Source: Arcobacteraceae bacterium (lineage in GTDB: Bacteria > Campylobacterota > Campylobacteria > Campylobacterales > Arcobacteraceae). Taken from it: a stretch of 64,000 nucleotides of DNA. Positions 36,283-45,240 of the stretch are shown piece by piece. Made by a program: the position numbers and the translations under genes. The notes under the pieces are model-generated. The model did no database searches, was not told the DNA's origin, and saw only the letters and a list, made by a program, of their open reading frames with translations. The stretch is taken from assembly GCA_021107755.1 (NCBI GenBank), contig JAIOSF010000026.1, positions 62,001 to 126,000 on the forward strand, read 5' to 3'. The stretch's first letter is position 1; each line of letters begins with the position of its first letter.

Positions 36283-38130
36283 ATGAATAGTAAACTTCGC
36301 ACCGGTATAGTTGTTTGCATTATAGTTAAAAGTTGTGTTTTTAGCTTCTATAGAGCCATTCATACCATTTGTAATAAGATTGTATGTCATGTGAAGTCCA
36401 AGGCCTGTTCCTTGACTTTTATGTTTTGTTGTAAAGTAGGGTTCAAATATTTTAGGTAATATTTTAGGAGGGATTCCTCCAGCGTTATCTTTAAATATTA
36501 TAATAACAAATTCATTAGTCTCTTCTATAGATATAAAAATATATCTTTTTTCTATCTCCAAAGTTTTAAGTATATCTCGTGAATTATTATAAATATTAAT
36601 AAAACATTGTATTAGTTCATTTGGATGATTTTGAAGTTCGATATCTCTCTTGTTATCAATAATTACAGAGATATTGTGGTTTTTCATTGATGGTTCTACA
36701 AGATGTAAAAAGCTTTCAATAGTATCTTGAATATTGAATTTTATAGATTTCTTATCCCCTTTAATAAAATCTCTAAAATCATCAATTGTTTTTGATAAAT
36801 ATTGGGTGTTCTCATCAATAATTTTACAGTTTTGGATAATCACTTCATCTTTAAGCTTTCCAAATTGTTTTTGCACAAGCATCCCTGTAGCCGCTGTTGA
36901 GATTATAGAGAGTGGTTGTCTCCATTGGTGTGCTATATTTCCTATCATCTCACCCATTGAGGCTAGTTTTTCTGATTTAAAAAGTTGCTGTTGTGTTTGT
37001 TTATTTCTTTCTACTTCATGTGCTATTTTTTTCTCAAGGTTATTATTAATATGTTTTAACTCTTTAGTTTTCTTTTTTACTTTTCTTTTTAAAATCTCTT
37101 TTTGAGAGAGGTTATAATAGATAAAAAAAGATAAAAAAATAAATAACATGAAAGCTAATACTCTTATATAAGTGGTATTTGTGAGAGTTTCATTTATAAA
37201 TGAGTTTTTTTGATAAGCAACAAGCCAAGCAACAGTTTGATTATCTTTAATATTTTTAATTGGATAAAATGAGATTATGTGAGATTCATTCTCGTAAGGT
37301 TCATAAAAACTAAACTTTTTACCTTGAACAAGGGCTTTTGAGATAAACTTTTTATGCTGTTTGAGCATATCTTTGTAGTGGTCAAAATGTTCTGCTATAG
37401 TATGATCTTTCATTTGTGCCATCATGAAGTTTTGATTTTCATCACTTGGTCTATATGCCGAAACAAAATCACTACTTTTCCAAGCTCTTGCATCTATAAC
37501 TTTTTTGTTCACAATAAAGTGTGTGTGTATTTTACTAACATCTGTTAACATTTGTTGAATAAGGTCACTAGAATAAGATATTTCTACTGCACACAGATAG
37601 TTTTTATTTTCATCAAAAATTGGATATACATTTCTAAATCCATGGGTAGTTTTCCCTTGTTCTAATCCTCTGATTATTTTATGGTATTTATTCACATAGT
37701 TGTAACTATATCTTATATTTGTTAAGTCATCATCAAACTTAGATGGTTTGTGGAGTCGTAAAAAAGCGGTATTATCTTTAAGGTTAAACTGATATTGTAA
37801 AACACCTTGAATTTTTAAAGGGATATACTCTTCAAGAAGTAAATCGTAAAGTTCTTTTCGTAAAGTCTCTTTCTCTTTTTTTGAGGCTGTTTGAACTTTC
37901 TTTAAAATATCAATAACACCTTTTTTCATAATAGTGGCTTTATACGCAGCATCTGCTGTAATAGTTTGATGATATATTTGTAGTTCATAATGTGTTTGAA
38001 GTTGATTTGAAATACTTTCTAAAGTAACATTAATTCTTTGTTGTTGATTGATGGCAGTTATATTATAAATAATATAATTTGCTAAAAGAAACAATGAAAA
38101 TATAAAGAGTATAATTAATTTATTTTTCAT
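36265..38130 (-). CDS. Cache-domain sensor histidine kinase (orphan)
   Basis: A membrane segment at about 5-23 is followed by a large periplasmic sensor of about 290 residues, with blocks such as TTHGFRNVYPIFDENKNYLCA and ISYSSDLIQQML that fit a double Cache (dCache_3-like) domain. A second membrane segment is at about 325-345, then a coiled coil. The kinase has GNIAHQWRQPLSIIST, NIYNNSRDIL, DNAGGIPP and GTGLGLHM. No response regulator is adjacent. The kinase core is a close paralogue of the one at 18869-20743. The 3' end overlaps the hybrid kinase gene on the other strand. Confidence 0.88.
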   Translation of the reverse strand: MKNKLIILFIFSLFLLANYIIYNITAINQQQRINVTLESISNQLQTHYELQIYHQTITADAAYKATIMKKGVIDILKKVQTASKKEKETLRKELYDLLLEEYIPLKIQGVLQYQFNLKDNTAFLRLHKPSKFDDDLTNIRYSYNYVNKYHKIIRGLEQGKTTHGFRNVYPIFDENKNYLCAVEISYSSDLIQQMLTDVSKIHTHFIVNKKVIDARAWKSSDFVSAYRPSDENQNFMMAQMKDHTIAEHFDHYKDMLKQHKKFISKALVQGKKFSFYEPYENESHIISFYPIKNIKDNQTVAWLVAYQKNSFINETLTNTTYIRVLAFMLFIFLSFFIYYNLSQKEILKRKVKKKTKELKHINNNLEKKIAHEVERNKQTQQQLFKSEKLASMGEMIGNIAHQWRQPLSIISTAATGMLVQKQFGKLKDEVIIQNCKIIDENTQYLSKTIDDFRDFIKGDKKSIKFNIQDTIESFLHLVEPSMKNHNISVIIDNKRDIELQNHPNELIQCFINIYNNSRDILKTLEIEKRYIFISIEETNEFVIIIFKDNAGGIPPKILPKIFEPYFTTKHKSQGTGLGLHMTYNLITNGMNGSIEAKNTTFNYNANNYTGAKFTIHLPKIK

Positions 38131-38188
38131 AGAATAATAATACCATAAAGGGGGATAATCTTACAATGTTTTTGTGTTATAATAAGAG

Positions 38189-39763
38189 ATGATTAGATTA
38201 TTTAAAAATAAAAGTATTAACCAGGTTACTAAGATTACCGTTGTTTTTACTGCTATTATAACATTATTTATAACCTTGGTACTGTTTATTAATACTTATA
38301 ATGAACATCAAAAAGAGCTCAAAATAATTGAAAGCGATTATATTAAGTCTCAAAAAAGTCTTATTAAAAACGAGACATTAAGAGCCAAACGATTTATAGA
38401 GTATAAATACAATAAGTATAAAAATAACTTATCATTAGAGGTAATCAAAAATCAAATAGTAGAAACTATTGAGAATATGAGAGATATTCGAGATGGAAGT
38501 GGTTATATATTTATATATACTTTTGATGGAATAAATATAGCAGATCCAATTTTAAAACAAAACTCTGGAAAAAATTTAATTAATTTTAAGGACCCAAATG
38601 GGAAGCTGGTGATTAAAGAGTTAATTGATATTTCAAAACAAAAAGAGGGTGGTTTTGTAAACTATGTATGGAATAAACCAACTACAAATAGAGTAGCAAA
38701 TAAAATATCTTATGCAATATCTTATGAACCTTTCCAGTGGATGATAGGAAGTGGAGTATATCTTGATGATATACAGAGTGTTCTTTGGGAGAAAAAAAGG
38801 GAGTATAAACAAAAAGTATTTGAATATATTATACAGATACTTTTATTTGCTGCGGCACTATTTTTAACAAGTATGTCAATATCTCGATATTTTACTTTTT
38901 TAATTCAAAATGATATTGATAATATTAAAGATACACTAAAAAATGTATCGATAAATTATGATAATATTAATTTAGATAAGTTAACTTTTAAAGAGTTTGA
39001 ACATATATCTTTTAATGTAAATTTAATGATAAATGAACTCAAAGAGTTAAATATGAATTTAGAAAAAAAAGTTCAAAATAGAACTCAAAAACTACAAAAG
39101 TCAGAACAGTTTGCACATTCACTTGTAGAAAAACAAGATAAATTTATAAAAAATGCAATTCATGAGATAAATACCCCTTTGAGTATTATTATTACTAATA
39201 TTGATCTTTTTAAACTCAAAAATGGTGAAAATAGATATCTCTCCAAGATTGAAGCGGGTTCTAAAATTATACATAATATTTATAATGACCTCTCTTATTT
39301 AGTAAAAAAAGATAGAATAGAATATAAACCGACAAATATTAATTTTTCAGATTTTTTAAAATATAGAGTAGATTTTTTTGATGAGATAGCCTTGGGAAAT
39401 AATTTACAATTTGATATTCAAATAGAGGATAATCTTTATATATATTTTAATGATACTCAATTGCAAAGAGTGTGTGATAATAGTTTATCAAATGCTATTA
39501 AGTATAGTTATGAAAAGGGGGTTATCTTTATATCATTGATAAAACAAAATGATGTTATAATCTTTTCTATAAAAAATGAGGGTAATTCAATAGATAATCC
39601 TTTGAAATTGTTTGAAAGATATTATAGAGAAAATGATGCTAGAGGTGGATTTGGTTTGGGGTTAAATATAATAAAAGAGATTTGTGATAATAACAATGTG
39701 CATATAGATGTAAAATCAGAAAATAATATAACACAATTTGTTTATAGTTTTCAATTAAAATAG
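38189..39763 (+). CDS. Cache-domain sensor histidine kinase, partner of downstream regulator
   Basis: The layout is a membrane segment (about 15-35), a periplasmic single Cache domain (RDGSGYIFIYTFDG, then WNKPTTNRV and FQWMIGSGVYLDD), a second membrane segment (about 210-230), a coiled coil, and a kinase core. The phospho-acceptor box is NAIHEINTPLSIII. The N box is CDNSLSNAIKYS and the G box FGLGLNI. A TATAAT hexamer lies only 5 nt before the ATG, so either the mRNA is leaderless or the promoter is elsewhere. The OmpR-type regulator gene starts 11 nt after the stop codon. Confidence 0.88.
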   Translation: MIRLFKNKSINQVTKITVVFTAIITLFITLVLFINTYNEHQKELKIIESDYIKSQKSLIKNETLRAKRFIEYKYNKYKNNLSLEVIKNQIVETIENMRDIRDGSGYIFIYTFDGINIADPILKQNSGKNLINFKDPNGKLVIKELIDISKQKEGGFVNYVWNKPTTNRVANKISYAISYEPFQWMIGSGVYLDDIQSVLWEKKREYKQKVFEYIIQILLFAAALFLTSMSISRYFTFLIQNDIDNIKDTLKNVSINYDNINLDKLTFKEFEHISFNVNLMINELKELNMNLEKKVQNRTQKLQKSEQFAHSLVEKQDKFIKNAIHEINTPLSIIITNIDLFKLKNGENRYLSKIEAGSKIIHNIYNDLSYLVKKDRIEYKPTNINFSDFLKYRVDFFDEIALGNNLQFDIQIEDNLYIYFNDTQLQRVCDNSLSNAIKYSYEKGVIFISLIKQNDVIIFSIKNEGNSIDNPLKLFERYYRENDARGGFGLGLNIIKEICDNNNVHIDVKSENNITQFVYSFQLK

Positions 39764-39774
39764 AAAGTGATTAT

Positions 39775-40449
39775 ATGAAGATTTTACTCCTTGAAGATGA
39801 ATTAATGTTACAAAGTTCTATTTTAGAATATTTAGAGGCTTTAGGACATAAGTGTATAGCTTATGGTGATGGACTTGATGTAGAAAATGATTTAAAAACA
39901 ACACAGTATGATCTTTTACTTTTAGATATTAATGTACCTAATATTAATGGGATTGATTTAGTTAAAAATATAAAAAAGAAAAACTGCAATACTCCTGTTA
40001 TATTTATAAGTGCGTTAATTGATATAGAAACAATAGCACAAGCTTTTGACCTAGGTGCAAGTGACTATATAAAAAAGCCTTTTCATCTTAAAGAATTGGC
40101 AATAAGAGTACAAAAAATATCTGAGCAGATGGATAATAGTAAAAGGGAACATATCCTCCTTAGCTCAAATTATAGTTATCTAAAAAAAGATAATACTCTT
40201 TTATATAATAATGAAATACAAATACTAACAAAAAAACAACAAAGTATCATAGAATGTTTATGTAAAAATATTGGAACAATAATAGATTTTGATATTTTTA
40301 GGGAATATGCTTGGGGTTCTGATCTTGTTAGTGATGCTACTATTAGAGCAGAAATTAGCCGATTAAGAAGAGTATTAAAAGAAGACTTTATCCAAAACCA
40401 TAAAGGGGTTGGTTATAAAGTTGATAGATATGTTATCTCCCCTAACTAA
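39775..40449 (+). CDS. OmpR family response regulator
   Basis: The receiver domain (1-120) shows LLEDE, the acceptor Asp in LLLLDINVP, the Ser of FISAL and the Lys of IKKPF. The winged-helix domain (about 130-222) has ILTKKQQSIIECL, then WGSDLVSDATIRAEISRLRRVLKE as recognition helix region, and GVGYKVD at the wing. It is the partner of the kinase encoded 11 nt upstream. OmpR-family proteins bind tandem repeats with a period of 10 to 11 bp. Such repeats occur at 20884, 59248 and 63946 in this window, but no link is shown. Confidence 0.9.
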   Translation: MKILLLEDELMLQSSILEYLEALGHKCIAYGDGLDVENDLKTTQYDLLLLDINVPNINGIDLVKNIKKKNCNTPVIFISALIDIETIAQAFDLGASDYIKKPFHLKELAIRVQKISEQMDNSKREHILLSSNYSYLKKDNTLLYNNEIQILTKKQQSIIECLCKNIGTIIDFDIFREYAWGSDLVSDATIRAEISRLRRVLKEDFIQNHKGVGYKVDRYVISPN

Positions 40450-40500
40450 ATTATACAAAACTATATTTAATAATTATCTTTTCTTTAAGTGATTAAAGTA

Positions 40501-40506
40501 TATAAT
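40501..40506 (+). promoter_or_regulatory. -10 box of the TetR-tolC-pldA operon
   Basis: TATAAT lies directly upstream of the operator at 40511-40535, placing the operator over the transcription start, a good position for autorepression. Confidence 0.55.
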
Positions 40507-40510
40507 TTTT

Positions 40511-40535
40511 AAAATGAACACGGGTCATTCATTTT
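40511..40535. promoter_or_regulatory. TetR-type operator, left copy
   Basis: AAAATGAA and TTCATTTT form an 8-bp inverted repeat around 9 nt. Read on the minus strand, the inner 21 bp fit ATGAATGAC-N6-TCATTT, which recurs at 52375-52395 before the RND/Mla operon. Confidence 0.7.
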
Positions 40536-40547
40536 AGGAAGGTATTC

Positions 40548-41144
40548 ATGGCAATAATTGTAGACAAGGTACAAAAAAGAAAAGATATCGCACTTTCTTG
40601 TATAGATTTACTTCTAGAAAAAGGTATTAAGAAGTTAACTGTATCTGAAGTAGCAATTCAAGCAGGTGTTTCAAAGGGAAGTATTTATGATTACTTTGAA
40701 AACAAAGAAGATATTGTTTTTGAGATTATTAGAAATGATATAGAAAATTATCAAGATAACCTTTATGAACAGATAACTCCTACTATATCAACAAGAGAAA
40801 AAGTTTTTTTGTTATTTGATTTTTTGTTAAGTGAAAATGATATGTTTCAAAAACATCAAAATATATATAAAGAGTATGTGAGTATAAATTTAGGAACTCA
40901 TAATGATAATATGAGTGAATTTAATAAAGAGTGTTCTGTTTTTTTTAAAACAACTATAGAAAAGCTTATAAAAGAGGGGATAACTAAAGGTGAAATTATT
41001 GAAGATTCTTTAAAGCTAGTAGGTGGTTTTTTAGCTGTTGAAAAAGGTTTTTTAATGATACACTGGACAGAAGGAAAAGATGTGAAGGGTGAACTTAAAG
41101 AGTTTATAAATATGATATTTGATTTAATAGAGGTGAAAAAATGA
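40548..41144 (+). CDS. TetR/AcrR family transcriptional regulator of the envelope island
   Basis: The helix-turn-helix KLTVSEVAIQAGVSKGSIYDYFENKEDI is a clear TetR N-terminus. The C-terminal 130 residues are a helical ligand-binding domain. The ATG follows TTTAGGAAGG. The operator over the promoter indicates autorepression. The same operator is present 12 kb away at the head of the oppositely oriented RND-Mla operon, so this protein is probably the common repressor. Its stop codon overlaps the tolC-like gene start by 4 nt (ATGA). Confidence 0.92.
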   Translation: MAIIVDKVQKRKDIALSCIDLLLEKGIKKLTVSEVAIQAGVSKGSIYDYFENKEDIVFEIIRNDIENYQDNLYEQITPTISTREKVFLLFDFLLSENDMFQKHQNIYKEYVSINLGTHNDNMSEFNKECSVFFKTTIEKLIKEGITKGEIIEDSLKLVGGFLAVEKGFLMIHWTEGKDVKGELKEFINMIFDLIEVKK

Positions 41145-42376
41145 TAAAAAAAATATTTCCATTAGTTGTAATTCCATTTACAATTTATGCACAAGATTTA
41201 AGTAAGTTAGTTGAAGAGTCGTTTCAAAATCAACTTGTTAATTCTTCAAAATATGGTGTGGAGTCGGTGAGAGATCAATATGAAAGTGTAAAAAACAGTT
41301 ACTATCCAACTGTATCAATAGGTGCTAATTATAACAAAACAGATGAAGAGACTGCTTCAACTCCTGACAACTCAACAGCTAGTTGGGCAAATATAAACTA
41401 TGTTGTTTATGATGGAGGGAAAAGAGGAGCTACTAGTGATGCTTTAAGTTTTTCTATTAAAAGTGCAAGTGAAGATTTAACAGCTTTGAAAAATAACATC
41501 GCATTAGAGATTATAAATCATTATTTCAACTATTATGCATTGATATCAAAAAAAGAGGCAAAACTAAGAGAGATAGAGCAACTTAATGCACAATATAAAA
41601 GATTAAAAAGATTTTTGGATGTTGGAACAACCACAAGCGATGAGGTTGATAAAATAGTATCAAGAGTTCAAAGTGCAACAGTTGTATTACATGAGATTGA
41701 ACTTAATATTCAAACAATTATCCATAATTTACAATATCTAACTACAAATGAGATTAGTATTGAAGCTGGTTCAACGATGAAAGATACTTTACTAAAACAG
41801 GAAAGTTTACGAGCAGATATAAAATCTTTGGAGCATGAGATGAATGCTCAATTATTAACTGCAAGAGGGAGTAAAAGCTCAAACTATCCAATTTTAACTT
41901 TAGATGATACCTATACAAATTATGATTTTAATTATGATAATGCAACATATCAAAATAGTGTTACTATGGATGAACAAAATATTTTTAAAGCAAGTTTATC
42001 TTGGAAAATATTTGATTTTGGTGCAACTACAAGAACTTATGAGAGTAATTATAAAAAATATCTTGCTCTAAAATCGCAATATGAATATGAAAAAAACAAA
42101 GCAAGTATAGATTTAAAACTAGCAATCAAATCGTATGAGATAGGGAAACTCAAAATAGAATCAGCTAAATCAGCTTTAAAAGCTGCAAATAGCACTTATA
42201 ATACTATAGAGAAGAAATACCAAAATGGATTAGTAGACAATGTTGCATATCTTGAAGCCTTAAGTGAAAAATATTCAGCAATAAGTGCATTAAAATCATC
42301 GCAATATGATTTAGAGATAAAAAAAGCAAATATTATTTACCATAGTGGTAAAAACTTAGAAGATTATATTCAATGA
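41141..42376 (+). CDS. TolC family outer membrane efflux protein
   Basis: A signal peptide (about 1-16, ending IYA-Q) precedes a 390-aa body with the duplicated helical-barrel pattern of the outer membrane efflux family: ESVRDQYESVKNSYYPTVSIGANYNK in the first half and LSWKIFDFGATTRTYESNYKKYLALKSQYEYEK in the second, each shown as the typical strand-helix junction. TolC proteins form the outer-membrane exit duct. No RND pump is in this operon; the one at 48077-52330, under the same operator, is the likely client. Overlaps of 4 nt link it to both neighbours. Confidence 0.88.
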   Translation: MIKKIFPLVVIPFTIYAQDLSKLVEESFQNQLVNSSKYGVESVRDQYESVKNSYYPTVSIGANYNKTDEETASTPDNSTASWANINYVVYDGGKRGATSDALSFSIKSASEDLTALKNNIALEIINHYFNYYALISKKEAKLREIEQLNAQYKRLKRFLDVGTTTSDEVDKIVSRVQSATVVLHEIELNIQTIIHNLQYLTTNEISIEAGSTMKDTLLKQESLRADIKSLEHEMNAQLLTARGSKSSNYPILTLDDTYTNYDFNYDNATYQNSVTMDEQNIFKASLSWKIFDFGATTRTYESNYKKYLALKSQYEYEKNKASIDLKLAIKSYEIGKLKIESAKSALKAANSTYNTIEKKYQNGLVDNVAYLEALSEKYSAISALKSSQYDLEIKKANIIYHSGKNLEDYIQ

Positions 42377-43077
42377 CAAAATTTCTAATCTTCTTTTTTC
42401 TTTGCTTTTCAGCTGTAAATGCACAAGAGGTTTATGCAACATTTCAAGTAGTTGCAAAACAAAGTGCAAATTTAGCTTTTAATAGTAGTGGAATAGTAGA
42501 TGAAGTTTTTATTGATGTTGGAAGTGTAGTTAATCAAAATGATCAATTAGCAATTTTAAAAAATAAAGATATAAAAGCTATGTTACATATTTATGAAACA
42601 TCTTTAAAATATGCAAAAAAAGATTATGAAAGACAATCACAAGTACAAGACCTAATAGATAAGGCAAAGTTTGACAACTATGAGATGGCTTATGAAGAAG
42701 CAAAAGCTCAAGTTGAGTATCAACAATCATTGTTAGATAAAACTACTTTAAGAGCACCTTTTGATGGTATGATTATCTCTAAAGAGATAGAAAGTGGTGA
42801 TGTTGTAAGTGGACAAGTTATCAAAACAGCTTTTACAATACAAAGTAGTGTATCTCGTAAACTTATCTTAGAATTTGATCAAAAGTATCATTCTGTAGTA
42901 AAAGTTGGAGATATATTTAAATACAAATTAGATGGAGATGATACAATACATAGCCAGAAGATATCCAAAGTATATCCTTATTCAAATACCTCTACAAGAA
43001 AAATAAAAGCAGAAGTTATTACAAAAGATTTGATGGTTGGATTATTTGGTGATGGATATATTCAAGTGAAGAAATAG
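42373..43077 (+). CDS. Short periplasmic adaptor (HlyD/RND type)
   Basis: After a signal peptide (to about residue 17), the protein has a biotinyl-lipoyl-like half (SGIVDEVFIDVGSVVNQNDQLAIL), a short helical hairpin, the second lipoyl half (TTLRAPFDGMIISKEIESGDVV) and a beta-barrel. At 234 aa it is much shorter than normal RND adaptors (350-400 aa) since the membrane-proximal domain is small or missing. Pump partner is unclear. It overlaps tolC by 4 nt and pldA follows after 1 nt. Confidence 0.85.
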   Translation: MTKFLIFFFLCFSAVNAQEVYATFQVVAKQSANLAFNSSGIVDEVFIDVGSVVNQNDQLAILKNKDIKAMLHIYETSLKYAKKDYERQSQVQDLIDKAKFDNYEMAYEEAKAQVEYQQSLLDKTTLRAPFDGMIISKEIESGDVVSGQVIKTAFTIQSSVSRKLILEFDQKYHSVVKVGDIFKYKLDGDDTIHSQKISKVYPYSNTSTRKIKAEVITKDLMVGLFGDGYIQVKK

Positions 43078-43078
43078 G

Positions 43079-44296
43079 ATGTTTAAAGCTTATTATCTCA
43101 TAATATTATTATACTCATTACTCCTAGCTAATGATATGTCTAATTATACTCAAGGTTTAGAGTTCTATAAAACAAAGCAATATGAAAAAGCTTATCCTAT
43201 AATACTTCAAGAAGCACAAAGGGGAAACAAAGAAGCTCAATACTTATTAGCTTTATTTTATGAAAATGGATTAGGGGTCAAAAAAGATTTAATAGAATCT
43301 ATCTCTTGGTATAAACAAGCGTCTTCAACTTATGCTTATATTACTCAAACCCAAGAAAATAATACTACACAAACTATCACAACAGCAGATGTTGTAGATG
43401 ATGAAAATAATCAAGAGCAAAAAGGTTTACAATTTATATTTAGTAAAATGGATTTAAGTTCCCCAAATGTAAAAGATGAAGTTGGAAAAATAGTGAATAA
43501 AAATTTTGGTATTTTACCGTATCACTCTAATTATATTTTACCAATTTCATACAATAAAAATAGCTATACAAAAAAATATTCAACAACACAAATAAGTGAT
43601 GAAAAATATGATAGCAATACAGAAGCTGAGTTTCAACTAAGTCTTCAAAAGAATCTAAGTTATAATCTTTTTGGCTTTAATGAATATATCTCATTAGGGT
43701 ATACACAACATGTTTGGTGGCAACTATACACTGATTCAGCACCTTTTAGAGAGACAAACTATACACCTGAGTTTTTTGTTACAGTTCCAACCTCTTATCA
43801 TATTGATAAACTTAATAATCTTAAAGCTATAAGGTTTGGGTATCGTCATCAATCAAATGGACAAGATGGATATAGGTCTCGTTCTTGGGATAGATTATTT
43901 TTAGCTACATTTTGGCAGTGGGATAACTTATTTGTAAAAGTTGAAGGATGGTATAGAATACCAGAAGATAGAAAAGGACAAGAGTTTTATAATGGAGTAG
44001 ATATTAATGCTAAAGGGGATGATAATCCCGATATTTTGGATTATTATGGGTATGGAGATATTGATATAAAATATTTATATGGAAAACATCAATTTGGATT
44101 GATGTTACGAAATAATCTTAAATCAGATAATAATAAAGGTGCAGTACAACTAGATTGGTCTGTACCAGTGAGTGATTCTAAAAATACCTATTGGTATGTA
44201 AAAGTTTTTAATGGATATGGGGAAAGTTTGATAGATTATGATAAAAGCAATACTAAAATAAGTTTTGGTTTTTCATTTTTTAGAAGTTTATTTTAA
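43079..44296 (+). CDS. pldA: Outer membrane phospholipase A (OMPLA) with N-terminal Sel1-like repeat
   Basis: OMPLA degrades phospholipids that reach the outer leaflet of the outer membrane. A signal peptide (about 1-17) is followed by a Sel1-like repeat (about 20-85; AQYLLALFYENGLGVKKD), a linker, and the 12-stranded barrel (about 140-405). The active-site block is HQSNGQDGYRSRSWDR. His and Ser match residues 142 and 144 of the E. coli enzyme, while the position of Asn156 is Asp. The closing block GYGESLIDYD is nearly identical to E. coli. The Sel1 part is not in the E. coli protein. It is the fourth gene of the TetR operon. Confidence 0.92.
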   Translation: MFKAYYLIILLYSLLLANDMSNYTQGLEFYKTKQYEKAYPIILQEAQRGNKEAQYLLALFYENGLGVKKDLIESISWYKQASSTYAYITQTQENNTTQTITTADVVDDENNQEQKGLQFIFSKMDLSSPNVKDEVGKIVNKNFGILPYHSNYILPISYNKNSYTKKYSTTQISDEKYDSNTEAEFQLSLQKNLSYNLFGFNEYISLGYTQHVWWQLYTDSAPFRETNYTPEFFVTVPTSYHIDKLNNLKAIRFGYRHQSNGQDGYRSRSWDRLFLATFWQWDNLFVKVEGWYRIPEDRKGQEFYNGVDINAKGDDNPDILDYYGYGDIDIKYLYGKHQFGLMLRNNLKSDNNKGAVQLDWSVPVSDSKNTYWYVKVFNGYGESLIDYDKSNTKISFGFSFFRSLF

Positions 44297-44396
44297 AATA
44301 TTTTGTAATATGGATTGATAAAGGATTCTTCATTGTTTAACCATATTAGAATTGAATATAGAATATAATAACAAAATTAATAAAACAAGGTAAATG

Positions 44397-44624
44397 ATGG
44401 GAAGAGCAAACAACTCAAGTGTTGATACAACAAAAGGTGATAGAATTGCACAGAAAATGAATGTTTATAAAAATAATTTAAAAGCAGGATTTAACCCTGA
44501 TGCAGCAGAACAAAAAGAACAAGTTGTTAATGCTAGAAAAGGTGTCAACTTAGAAGCCCAAAAAGCAAAGAAAAAGAAAAATGCAAAACTAGCAAAAGCT
44601 GCAAAGAGAAAAAATAAAAAGTAA
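44397..44624 (+). CDS. Small basic protein (75 aa)
   Basis: The product is 75 aa, begins GRANNSSVDTTKGDRIAQ and ends in a Lys/Ala-rich helix (KKKKNAKLAKAAKRKNKK). I do not recognise a family. There are two tandem ATGs (44394 and 44397). The second has better spacing from CAAGG. It is 100 nt after pldA and may have its own promoter. It meets the lipoprotein gene of the Mla operon tail to tail with 16 nt between. Confidence 0.62.
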   Translation: MGRANNSSVDTTKGDRIAQKMNVYKNNLKAGFNPDAAEQKEQVVNARKGVNLEAQKAKKKKNAKLAKAAKRKNKK

Positions 44625-44640
44625 TAATAGTTTATAATGT

Positions 44641-45237
44641 TTAACAAATGGAAACAATCCATTTATCAATCTCTTCTAGTACTTTTGTAAATGCTTTATT
44701 GAAAGCTTTAACTCCACCATAAGCATCTTGTGTTGCACTATTTATAACAGATGAAAAAGTTTTTGAATGGATGACGGTATTTGAGTTATAGTCTATTAGT
44801 GAGATATTGATTATAACTTTTACATATGATGATTTTGAATCTTCACTAAAATATTGTTTAAAATCTATTATGTTACTTTGAATTATGTAGTCATCTTTTG
44901 TGATGGATTTGTAGTTTTGTACACTTTTAAAAACATCTAATTGACTTAACATATTAGTGAGATTTATGGTGACCATTTGATTAACTGGAATACTCCACTG
45001 TGACTTGGTAAAAGAGTATTGTTTATATTTGCCTAAAATATAATTCATATTGGTACTCATAAGAGTATTATCACTAAAAGCTTGGAGTACTTTTAATGTT
45101 TTATTATTACATTTTTTTGATATTTCATTTTTTGGAAACTCTTTTATCTTCATGTTGTATTCTGTAATATAGGGTTGTTTTACACTACAACCTGTCACTA
45201 TTGTAATTAGGATAAATAAACTTATACTTTTTAACAT
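44641..45237 (-). CDS. Lipoprotein, ABC-transport auxiliary (PqiC-like) component
   Basis: A lipoprotein signal with lipobox VTGC (Cys about residue 17) starts the protein. The remaining 180 residues resemble the ABC-type transport auxiliary lipoproteins (PqiC/DUF330 kind) that accompany MCE proteins: LQAFSDNTLMST, IPVNQMVTINL, DDYIIQSNIIDFKQYF and SKTFSSVINSATQDAYGGVKAFNKA. It is the last gene of the operon, 3 nt after mlaD, and probably works with MlaD at the outer membrane. Confidence 0.78.
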   Translation of the reverse strand: MLKSISLFILITIVTGCSVKQPYITEYNMKIKEFPKNEISKKCNNKTLKVLQAFSDNTLMSTNMNYILGKYKQYSFTKSQWSIPVNQMVTINLTNMLSQLDVFKSVQNYKSITKDDYIIQSNIIDFKQYFSEDSKSSYVKVIINISLIDYNSNTVIHSKTFSSVINSATQDAYGGVKAFNKAFTKVLEEIDKWIVSIC

Positions 45238-45240
45238 TTT

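Noticed and set aside
44465-44662. Minus-strand 65-aa ORF, Phe-rich
   Set aside because: Reverse of the Lys/Ala-rich coding sequence of the small basic gene.
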